Origin: UBA1181 sp045600225
Lineage (GTDB): Bacteria; Bacteroidota; Bacteroidia; Bacteroidales; Paludibacteraceae
Assembly (NCBI GenBank): GCA_045600225.1
Contig: JAZRXL010000072.1
Coordinates: 110,463 to 174,462 of the forward strand
Direction of reading: 5' to 3'
DNA: 64,000 bases
Shown piece after piece: positions 8,338 to 18,400 of this stretch (positions within the stretch are counted from its first letter, which is position 1; each line of letters starts with the position of its first letter). A program made the translations under genes and the position numbers. The notes under the pieces were generated by a model. It had not been told where the DNA came from, ran no database searches, and was given only the letters and a program-made list of their open reading frames with translations.

Positions 8338-9945
8338 TTATTCTCCGTGGACATTGGTAGAATGATTTTGTAGTATACTTGCTCCACTATGAGCATCCAC
8401 ATTGCCATTGCTAATTACGCTTGCACCCGTTTGCCCGTTTGTTGCTTGGTTACGTGGATCACTTTGAGCCTGAATTGCTGATTCATTCCATATCACATCA
8501 TAGAAATCACTCTCATTGAATTTTACGCTTGAATTTGAAAATTCAATCATGTTGTAGAGTTTGAGCCTCTCTCTGTCCATTAATGGATTTTGGTGAGGTA
8601 GTTGGAATGGTTTCGTGCATTTCCCTGTACTATCTAAATATGATATATATGCCCTTCCGTAATTTCCATCTTCTCTTCGTGAATAGAAAACAAACCAGTT
8701 GGATCTTGAAGAGAAATCGTGGTAACTCTCTGATTCAGGACTGTTGGCATTTGTACATTCGAAAAATTCTTTTGTTTCCAAATTCATTGCATATAAATCT
8801 GCATCTACATGTGTATGAGGTGATGCTCCGTATTCTGAAATGTTAACGAGTAAGAACTTGTTGTCTGGCGATATCCTTGGGAAAGTCGCACTCTTACTAT
8901 CCTTGGTTACATTTAATATGATTTCAGGGGAGGAGAAGGATTTTGAAGTCGGATCAAATTTCACCCTAGCAATATCATATTTTAGTTTTGGATATTCGTC
9001 TTGAGGGAAGACCATTGGATTCATGCTTGAATCCGATACTGCGTAGTATAAGTATTCTCCGTTTGGCTCCCAGGTTGGATTTGTTTCTTTTTGTTTGGTC
9101 GCTCCAACTACAAAGATCTCATTGGATTGAATGTCGTATAAAATAAGGTCTGTTCTTCGGTCGAAGAATTCTGTCTTTGCGCTACTTAGTGTAGGAAAAT
9201 CTTGGTATACATCGTTTTCGGAAAAGACGATAAATGGTAAGGCTGGATGCCAAGCCGGATAAGTTGTGCTACAATACATACCATCCACTTTTGTGTTGAT
9301 TTTTTTTATTTCTCCATTGTAAGTTAGGATAAGACCTCCTTCCTTTCCTCTGTAATAGAATAGCTTGTTTTGAGGATTCCCTTTTTGTGCGCTATGGCAA
9401 TTGACGCAGCTTTGTCCTATTAGAGATTCAGATGTTATGTTTTTGCATCTGCGAATAATTGTTCTCTCTGTTCCTGTTGTAAGGTCGAATTGAAACAGAC
9501 CGACCTGCCCTGTACTCATATAAGATGGTTCAATCAATCTATAGGTGACGAATGAGTCGATAGGTTCGTTCAATACGTTTGTTGAGAATGAATTGTATTT
9601 AAACCATTTCCCGTTTTTCTTCAAATAGGGAGTGTAGGTGATTGATTCGTTATTTAGATTTGAAACAAATTTCTTCCATTCCTTTGGGGAGAAGGTGATT
9701 TTGTTATTTTGGGCAGACTCGATAATGACATCCCCTTTCTCCGTTCTAAGTTCTACTACCGCATCTTCACAGCTGTTTTCTATGAAAAAGTTAAGGGGAG
9801 CGATGCATTGAGGAACAGTAACGTCTTTAATGTCCGGATAGATGTAGATATCCTCATTTACAGATTCCGCATTGGATGGAACCTTGTTGGATGTGCAACT
9901 TGATAAAATGAGGAATGAGGTTAATATTAATAATAAGTGCTTCAT
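8338..9945 (-). CDS. Lipoprotein with CXXCH motif and PD40/TolB-like beta-propeller
   Basis: A 535-residue predicted lipoprotein. The ATG at 9945 gives a clean lipoprotein signal (LLLILTSFLILSSC) with the lipid-bearing cysteine near residue 17; a longer frame from 9978 would bury this signal and is rejected. Near residues 178-182 is CVNCH, a c-type heme attachment motif. After it come repeated blocks with PAWHP, PTWEPNGEYLYY and FPRISPDNKFLL, typical of PD40/TolB-type propeller blades. The tail is low complexity. The gene begins 4 nt after the end of the DUF6057-like frame, so the two are almost certainly coupled. Function is unknown; a membrane-anchored heme protein sensing or moving electrons is only a guess. 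Confidence 0.72.
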   Translation of the reverse strand: MKHLLLILTSFLILSSCTSNKVPSNAESVNEDIYIYPDIKDVTVPQCIAPLNFFIENSCEDAVVELRTEKGDVIIESAQNNKITFSPKEWKKFVSNLNNESITYTPYLKKNGKWFKYNSFSTNVLNEPIDSFVTYRLIEPSYMSTGQVGLFQFDLTTGTERTIIRRCKNITSESLIGQSCVNCHSAQKGNPQNKLFYYRGKEGGLILTYNGEIKKINTKVDGMYCSTTYPAWHPALPFIVFSENDVYQDFPTLSSAKTEFFDRRTDLILYDIQSNEIFVVGATKQKETNPTWEPNGEYLYYAVSDSSMNPMVFPQDEYPKLKYDIARVKFDPTSKSFSSPEIILNVTKDSKSATFPRISPDNKFLLVNISEYGASPHTHVDADLYAMNLETKEFFECTNANSPESESYHDFSSRSNWFVFYSRREDGNYGRAYISYLDSTGKCTKPFQLPHQNPLMDRERLKLYNMIEFSNSSVKFNESDFYDVIWNESAIQAQSDPRNQATNGQTGASVISNGNVDAHSGASILQNHSTNVHGE

Positions 9946-9949
9946 AATT

Positions 9950-11737
9950 TTATTTGTTAGGTTGACTTCCGTACCCAAAAGAGAAATAATAGCTGTATGA
10001 ATAACCGAATTTCTCTTTTATAAGTTTTGATACATCTTCATTGCTGTGATGTTGCTTGTAGAATGAGATGAACTGCTTGACATAGTTATATGTCTTTTCA
10101 TCAATTGGGAAGTTCGTTACAATGGAAGGATCGTTGGAAAGAATGGATTTTAATACCTATGCTTCTTGCATACACTTAGGCAATCCGGTTTTTAAAAGAG
10201 GTGTGTAGGATAGTTCTTGTTGGAATTGTTCCAATTCTCTCCTATATAGTAAGGATAGTAGTCTTCGTTCTGCACAGGAGACAGATAGAGATTTATATTC
10301 CAAATAAAGTTCTGATACAGATGAAACGAGTCCACTTCTCTCCTCGAAAGGTCTGTTTTTCTGGATGTTTACCATCACGGGGTATTTTTTGAAGAATCCG
10401 TCTGGGTTCCGCAAATAGGTTTGCATTTGTTTTGCCCAATCTTTGTAGAACAAGGATTTTTCAAGAATAGATAGATATCGATGGCAAAGTCTGTATTCTT
10501 CATTTAAAAATGAAGCGAGGACCATTTGTTGTAAGGTGCAGAAAGATTCTTTCCCACTTGTCCAGGCTTCCATACTCCATCGATAACTTATCTTTGGAAA
10601 GGATGCATAAAGCATAAAGTCGGGATAGTAGACCACCTCTTCGTGATAGCCATTGAAATCAGGTTCGTAATAGTTGTAGTCGTATTCAAAAAGTTTTTGA
10701 TTAAGTTTGTCTGTTGTGATTAATCCGATGGTTCGATAGGCAGCTATGACTTTTGAGGAAATGTTGGTTTCGTTTATTGTCTTTGTTAGTTCCTTCCATT
10801 CCATTTGGTGTGTAAGTCGTTGAAGTTTCAATTCCTCGCCAAAAGCGGTTGGGTATCGGCCGATGACAATGGAAGTGAGCGCAAATAAAGAGCCAATAAT
10901 GAGATTTACGACAGTGGATTTCCCTTCGAATAAGGTTCTTTTTGTTGATGAAAGAGTCAATATAATGCATATGATAAGGTGAGCAAGTATGGTAAAGAAG
11001 AATAATTTGCTGAAAAACAAGTTAGGCCAAGGAAATAATAAGGAGTAATTTAGGTAGGCAGGGGTTACATAGTATGAAGAACATTTTGCAGACAGGTATG
11101 TGGTTAAGCATCCAACCATTGATACTATGATTGCCTCTAGATTTTTCTTGTTGACTAATAGATCTCCTACGATTAGTAATACTGCAATGAATGCGGAAGG
11201 TCCCGTTTCTATTGAAGAGACAGAAACAATTATAGCAAATGGGATTAAGAAATATAGGGAATTCTTTGTTTTCTTATAGATGAAGAATGCAAGCAGTGAG
11301 AAATAAAATCCGATGATATTGCATATCGCGTAGGATGATTCAAAGGAAGTGTAAACCTCGTAAGAAACAGAATTAAAGAGTGTTAGCAGACAGAAAGATG
11401 GGACAAAACCCAACGCCCACAGGTTTTTGTTAATGGAGAATATTTTATTACATAGCAGTTCGATTCCGGACAGCAATAGGGCTATGATTCCAGCTCCTAA
11501 AATAGGATGAAAACAAAATTGAAGAATAAATCTTGATAAGATTATCAGTAATCCGGATTTATTGGACAATAACTGACCTATAAAATTGGAATCAAATAGG
11601 AAATAAGATGACTCCTGGAATTTGTAAAGAAGGTCTTCTTTGAAAACTCCTAGATAGAGCCATACGAATAGGAAAAATATTGCTCTGAAAATGACTAATG
11701 CCTTGTTCCCAAAAGCAAGTTTTTTTGCTTGGTTCAT
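9950..11737 (-). pseudogene. DUF6057-like membrane protein interrupted by an in-frame TAG
   Basis: The first 526 codons (11737 down to a TAG at 10157-10159) encode a multi-pass membrane protein: about eleven hydrophobic segments in residues 15-300, then a soluble helical region that looks TPR-like. It resembles the Bacteroidota family DUF6057. Directly after the TAG the same frame stays open for 68 more codons (VLKSILSNDP at the start, FGYSYSYYFSFGYG near the end) to a TAA at 9950-9952, which is 4 nt before the next gene's ATG. The aromatic tail fits the expected C-terminus of the family. So the TAG looks like a recent nonsense change in a gene of about 595 codons. TAG is an ordinary stop in this window (proC, cdaA, comF), so recoding is unlikely. 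The truncated protein could still be made. Confidence 0.75.
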
Positions 11738-11800
11738 TTTACTACATCTTGAAACGGGTTGGGATGGAAGTCAGTCATTCCATCCGCTTTAATATTTGCA

Positions 11801-11831
11801 TTTGCAAAGTTATTTCTTTTATCTATATTTG
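11801..11831 (+). promoter_or_regulatory. Bacteroidota-type promoter for the TerB-like gene
   Basis: TTTG at 11801-11804 and TATATTTG at 11824-11831 with a 19-nt spacer match the -33/-7 consensus of the Bacteroidota primary sigma factor. The start codon lies 28 nt downstream. Confidence 0.7.
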
Positions 11832-11858
11832 CAACAATGTAAATTAAATTCGAAGAAT

Positions 11859-12218
11859 ATGGATAATGTGAAATTCGCTGAGTTGGTAGCAAAAACAGGT
11901 ATGCATTTTGGTAAGATAGATGGGAACTACGATGACAAGGAAAGATCTTTTGTTAATATGTTCATAGGTTTCTTAAAGGTGAATTCTAATTTTGCAGGAG
12001 ATGTAGAATCGGTTATAAGAAATGCATCCAATCAAGTTTGTACAGTCAATCAGTTAATTGATGAGACAAAAGAGGTATTGTCGGATTTGTCGGATGAAAG
12101 AAGAAAAGGGACATTAGAGTCTTTTGCAAACTTTATAGAGACGGTTATCTGTGTGGATGGTGATAAAAGTTTGATGGAGCAGAGTGAATTTAAGGTTTGG
12201 AAATCTGCATTGTTGTAA
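11859..12218 (+). CDS. Small TerB-like acidic helical protein
   Basis: A 119-residue soluble protein. The ATG at 11859 was chosen over a longer frame from 11796 because the promoter -7 box (11824-11831) lies inside that longer frame. The sequence has the rhythm of the TerB/tellurite-resistance helical domain: FGKIDGNYDDKERSFVNMFI early, and a second half with VICVDGDKSLMEQSE where an acidic helix would repeat. No signal peptide or membrane segment. It is a single-gene unit with its own promoter and terminator, between two unrelated operons. The TerB assignment is by pattern only. Confidence 0.6.
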   Translation: MDNVKFAELVAKTGMHFGKIDGNYDDKERSFVNMFIGFLKVNSNFAGDVESVIRNASNQVCTVNQLIDETKEVLSDLSDERRKGTLESFANFIETVICVDGDKSLMEQSEFKVWKSALL

Positions 12219-12237
12219 TTGATTTTGAAAAACAATA

Positions 12238-12277
12238 GGGGAGAGCATCGCATAAAGCGTGATGCTCCCTTTTTTTT
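12238..12277 (+). terminator. Terminator after the TerB-like gene
   Basis: Imperfect hairpin (GGGAGAGCATCGC paired with GCGTGATGCTCCC, loop ATAAA) followed by a run of nine T at 12269-12277. Confidence 0.82.
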
Positions 12278-12344
12278 GTGATCTGTTTATTTGTTTGATT
12301 TTTAACTTTTTTACATTTTTTTATGGTTGATAATAAATTTTTTA

Positions 12345-12352
12345 TACTTTTG
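12345..12352 (+). promoter_or_regulatory. -7 box upstream of the 2308-residue surface protein gene
   Basis: TACTTTTG fits TAnnTTTG and lies about 72 nt before the ATG. The -33 element is weak: a TTG at 12327-12329 is closer than the usual spacing. Confidence 0.5.
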
Positions 12353-12423
12353 CCTGTCTCTTTGTGTGCAATAAGATAGGAAAGAGAACAACGAAACATA
12401 TTGTGTTGTAATTTATTTTAAAC

Positions 12424-15400
12424 ATGAAAAACATAAAAAATCTTACATTTGAGTTATGGACAAGGTATGCGCTATCGTTCTTAGCGTTAACTTTTGTGTG
12501 CTCTTCTGCTTCTGCATTGACCATTAAGGAGGATGCTCATTGGAACGGAAGCTATACTGTCAAAGAAATCGGAGACAAATACTTGATCGAATGCAATGGT
12601 TACAATGGTCAGATTCGTGTGTCTGGTATTAACCATACGTCGGTTGATCAATGTGTAGATTTTAAAGGATGGAATGCAGACGGAGACTATGTCTTTCAAC
12701 CCAATAATCAAGTAACGGGCAGTTATTGTTTGTCATACGACAATGAATCGAAAGTGTTGATTTTGGCATGTGGCGACTGTGGTGCGAATATTGTAGCAGA
12801 TAAGCAGATCATTTGTTCGGGTGAAAATGTGACGTTGGAAGCTGTTGGTGTTAATAGTGATGACACTTGGCGTTGGGGAACCGTTTCAGGAACAGATACA
12901 ACGTGGTTGGATTATGATAATCAAGCATCTATTGTGGTTAAAGTAGATGCTCCTACGATGTTTGTGGTAGAGCAAACGATGGCTTCTACAGATGTAAACA
13001 CATATAGTTTGTTGATTGAAACTTCATTGAGTGCTTGTGGATATACGGTCTCTGTAAGTACCACAAATACATGTCCAGGTGATGAGGTTTATATGACAAC
13101 AGATTATGCGGAAGGAACTTTGTATGAGGTGAAAGATGCTAGTGGAGCGGTTGTGGGTGAGTCTGCAACACCAGAGGTGAAGTTTATTGTAAATGCAGAT
13201 ATGACCTATGCAATGTATGCGGATGGTGTATTGATAGGAAAGGCTTCTGTGAAAACTAGTGAGTGCTCATTTTTTGTTACTTCGTATTTCCCTACTTCCA
13301 CTTGTTTGCAAGCAAAGAACTACTTGATGGTTGTTGGCTCAATCGTATTGGATGATGTAACGAACAATGTATATATATGGGAGGAATCTTCTGATAAAGA
13401 GAACTGGAGTGTTATCGAAGGTGAAACAGCAAGTTGGCTTCCTGTATATCCTAGTGAAAACACATATTATCGTGCTAAGTATAAAGGAAGATACACATCT
13501 CCTTTCTTCTATGATGTTCCTGATTGTAGTAAGAATGAGGCTTGTAACGGACTTCAAACTCGTGTTTTGTTCTATGAGACATTCGGTTACTTCATGGATG
13601 CAAACACTTATGCGAATAAGACAGGAATGTTCCGTGATGAGATGGTAGTTCCTTGGTCAGTTTCTGCATATAATAGTAGCGATGCCTTGTTAGGTACAGC
13701 TGGTGTTTCTGATGGAGTGGATTACCTTGATCGAATTTATGCTAACGACGGAACTGGCTATTACACAGCTCGTGCAGAGAAGGGCGATCGCTTGGAGGTC
13801 TCAACAGAGTCAACATCCCAGTTCCATGTGATGAATTATGTTGCACCAGATCCAGATGGACACGTGGTTACTGCAACTAAGTTTGAATGGGATGAGTCGG
13901 GTAAGTCAAACCAGTTCGTTGGAACTAACGGACACTTGTTCTTGGCAGCGAATCCGATGCTTTCAAATTATAATTGGATTACAAGTAAAGGAGGTGATCG
14001 TGCTTTCCGTTTGCAGGATGGTTACTACGCTCTTGTTGCTCGTCCTGATTCGGTTGACCAAAATGAAGGTAAGGACTATGCGAAATGTTCTGATGCAACA
14101 GGTAATGTGAACGGAGCTATGTTGTTTGTAAACTCAGGTAGAACCGATGTTTCACAATCGGCAATTTACGCTCAGCGCGTTGAATTGGGTTGTGCTGCAG
14201 ATCGTTTCTCTTTCGGTATGAGTATTCGTAATGCTGCTATTCAAGAGGGATTGAATCCTGTGAATGTTTCAGTCTTATTGTTGGAGGATATTTCAGAGAC
14301 TCTTCCTGATGAGTATAGAACGTTGACCACAATTCAAGCAGAACATATTTTGAGTGATGATATATCGTCTGGTGATATTCCATCTGCTGCTACTGATTGG
14401 ACTCGTATAGATCAATATGTGAAAATTGATGGAGGAAGGAAAGTGACTTCTTTGTGGGTTGTTTTGTATAACAATGGTAAGTCTGGAGATGGAAATGATA
14501 TGTTGTTGGATGATATCTCGTTCTCCGTATGTTTGCCAAAGGCTGAACTATCTGCTAATATCGATGGAGAGCTGATCACTGGAGATGTTGCAGTATGTGA
14601 TGGTAGGGATGTTGAGTTGGTTGCAAGTCAAAAAGGAAATTATATCGTCAATCCTCGTTACTTGTTCCAATATTATGACGCAGCAAAAGGGGAATGGGTT
14701 GATATGAAAGATTATTCAACTTCATCTACGTATGAGGAGACTACAGTTAAGATTTCTGTGACAGACTCTAAGTTTATCGGTGATGTTAAATATAGAGTAA
14801 TCATTGGTGCTTCTGCAGAGGAGTTGCGTCAGGTAGCGGCAAATCCTACAGATGTATGTAACGAGTTCTTGGTTGCAGAGTCCGACATCCTTGTTTACAA
14901 CACTTATGGTGGTCCTATGTGCGACAATGTAAATATGCCATTCTGCTTTGTTGAGGGCGATACTGTTATTGTAGAAGGATGTAGAAATTTGTCAAATCCA
15001 AATCATTCGTGGAAAGCATTCTGGAAGAATTCGAAAGGCGATATTTTAGTTGACACAGCTGATTTCACAGCAAAAGCATCTGATAAGTTGTTCTTGGTTG
15101 TAGAGAAAGATCAATCTGTGACAGTATACGATCGTGAAGGTAAAAAGACAATGGTTACAGACTTCGAAGGAATCTCTAATCTACAATTCGTAGGAATTGA
15201 CGAAGGTGATTGTGTTCATGATCAGAAGTTCGTTTTGACACCAAAACATATCGTTGAACTTTCATTTGATGGCACGAGTGCAATTGGTTGTGACTCTATT
15301 TTGGTTCAGGTGAAGAAAGATGTCCCTGAAGCAAAACTGATTTGGGATTGGACATTAGAAGGAACTGTTAATATTATCAACGATACGGCGCAAGTATTCT

Positions 15401-18400
15401 ATCCTGCTGGGCTGTCGGGTACAGCAACAAAAGAGGGTGTTGTGAAGATATCGGTAGATAATAGTGGTGATAACTTCTGTGCTCCTGCAGAACCGATGTC
15501 TATTCCTTACAAGGTTTATAATGTATCGTATGGAATTACTGTTACTCCAAGTTCAAGTCCTGTATGTGTTACATCAGGTCAAGCTCCAGAAACAGTGTTG
15601 CTTGCGTTGACAGCAACGACAACTCCAGAAAGTGCACTTAATAATATCACAGCATTTAATTGGGTATTGAAATTTGAAGATGGAACAGAAGTAGAGAGAA
15701 CTACATCTACAAATGCATTGCTTCTAACATACCAAGATTTGAGTGGTAAAACAGGACAAAAATTGTCTGCATATTTGGTCTCTACTGAGACTGTGAATTG
15801 TGGAACTGTAGATAATAAAGATGCTGATTCTTCAACAGACATTGATATTCGTGAAGGTGCATTCTTATTGAACTTGCAACCAGAGACATCTTCTGTATGT
15901 TTGACTTCGACTGATCAATTTGTGTTAGAGGCTGGAGTTTCTCCTTTGGCAGCATTGTCAAGTTTGCACAAGTTAACTTTGACTGACGAGGCAGGAAAAA
16001 CGTTTGATATCACAACAAACAGAGATCAAGCAGTTTATTCTATTGTTATATCTAAGGATGAGTTCCCTGATGTTTTCGTTCCTGGTACTACGAAATATTA
16101 CAAGTTGTCTGCTTATGATGAGTTTTGTAAAGCAGAAAACACGTCAAATTTGACGTCTGTATACTTGAATGGATACAGTGTTAAATTGTCAGATCCTGGA
16201 TTTGATGGTGAGGAGTGTTTGACATTGGGTGAAACTATCACGATTACAGCTAATTTTGATGATCCAAATGCTACAAAATTGATCAAGTCGTATACTTGGT
16301 ACAAAGATGGTGTTATGGTGGGCAATGATGCTTTATCATTTGACTTCCCAATCACAGAAAGTGCAACATCTCAATTTAAGTTGGTTGTTAGTGATGATAT
16401 CTGTACTGATCAAGCCGATTCTTTAGATGTTTCAGTTAGTTTGAAATATGAGGTTGACTTGGTTGCTTCTCAGAACACTGTCTGTGGAGAAAGCGATGAA
16501 GCTACTGTAAGTGCAAGAATTACTCCTGAATCTTCAAGAGATATGATCAAGCGTTTCGAATGGCACGCTGTAGTTGATGGTGTTGACAAAGTTTTGCTTT
16601 TAGGCACACCAAAGGATTCTGTACTTGTATTGAATTCGACTAATTTCGAATGGTTGATTCAACCAGGTGTTTCTGCTGATATTTATGTTTTGGCTGATGA
16701 TAGTATTTGTGATGAAGCTAGATCTAATGGTGATGTCCATTTTGATTTCAATACTCATTTTGACATGACAATTGATTGGGATACTGCAAACTCGGTTTGT
16801 GTATCTTCTGAGTCGGGAATTGATCCAACTCTTGTCCTTCTTAAGGTGGATGTTTTGATTGATCCAGTCGAGGCTCTAAAACAAATTAAGAAGTTTACTT
16901 GGCATATTAAAGGAGAAAAAGAGACTGCATGGACTGATTTTGAAACCACAACAAATAGTGTAGAATTCACTTATGCGGATTTGTCGAAATACAAGGGTCA
17001 AGACATCAGTTTGTATGTCTCTTCTTATGATCAAATCTGTACATCTCCAGAAGACCCAGCTTTGAGTGATACTGTGAAGGTAAAGATTAGAGTAGGAGGT
17101 TTCTCTGTTGATTTGGATAACATTCCAACATCTTACTGTATTGACACATTGGGTGATGCTCAATTTACATTGAAAGCTAAGGTTGATCCAGCAGAAGCTA
17201 TTAGCAACGTTTCTGAGTTCTATTGGTATGACAATGGTGGATTGATTGCTAAAACAACAGAGCCAGTTTTTGTGTTGACCAAGAGTTCTTATGAACATAT
17301 CTTCAAGGCAGGTTATACGGCGAACTTCTCTGTTGCTGCATTTGATGAGGCTTGTGCTAAGGATACTGTTAAATCTAATAATAGTACAAAAGTTGAGTTT
17401 AATGTTCCATTCAAGTTGAAGACAAGTGCTTCTCATAGTCAGATTTGTTTGCCAGTCTCTTCAGAGGTTAGTTTGTACGCAACAACAGAGCCGGCTGATG
17501 CAGCAAACCATATTAAGAGTTATGTGTGGACGTTGTTATCTCCTATAGAGGTGACAAAAGAGACTTCAACAAATAGTCTGTTAATCACAGAATGGTTGTC
17601 GGCAGGTAACAATCTAGTGTACTCTGTGACTGCCTTTGACGATGTATGTTATAATGAAGCTGGCGCTGGTGCGGGTGCTTCAGACACCATTCCTATTAAT
17701 CAATCGTTTGTTCCAACTTTGACAACAGAGAAAGAGTTTGTATGTACAAAGAATGGAAAGGTGAAACTTCATACATCTATAGAACCTAATGATTCTTATA
17801 TTCAAACATTCGAGTATAGAATGATATATAAAGATCAAGATGTGTTTGTATCTAATGGAGATATGGTTAATGTTACTCTCGATGGACGTAATGCAACTAT
17901 CTCTTCGGATTTGTTCCCAGAAGGACTTATCTCAGGTGAGTACATTGGTTTCTATGTTGTAGCTGATGATGGAGGTGTTTGTGGCTCTAGAGCTTCAAGT
18001 ATTGTTCTTGAAAGAGTTCAAAATCCATTTACAATCCATATGAATATGGAGCCAGAGGTAATTTGTGTTGGTTCTCAAGCAACAGCAAGCGTTGTTAGTA
18101 TAACTCCTCCAGAGTCTGAGCAATTCATAAAATATTATTCTTGGTATACTTTGGATAGAGGTATGGCGCAAATGATCGAGCCTAAAGGTGGTAAGGTAAT
18201 GTCTTCTACTAATTTCCCTGTAGGTGTTACTCAATACTTTGTAAAGGCTGTTGATAGTATCTGTTACACTGCAGCTCCTAAAGTTAGTGATACAGTAAGT
18301 ATTGATGTTCATGATTATTTGCAAATCAAGTTCTATCCAAGTGTGGATAAGTATTGTTACCCAGTTGATGGAACTGTAACATTGACTGCAGAAGCTGTAA

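Noticed and set aside
9943..9978. Longer start for the heme-motif lipoprotein (from 9978).
   Set aside because: It would place 11 extra residues before the lipoprotein signal and overlap the coding end of the DUF6057-like frame; the ATG at 9945 gives a normal lipobox.
10157..10159. TAG reassigned to an amino acid in this organism.
   Set aside because: Several intact housekeeping genes here (proC, cdaA, comF) end in TAG, so it is an ordinary stop.
12327..12352. Full -33/-7 promoter for the giant gene.
   Set aside because: Only the -7 box fits well; the TTG spacing is short, so only the -7 box is listed.
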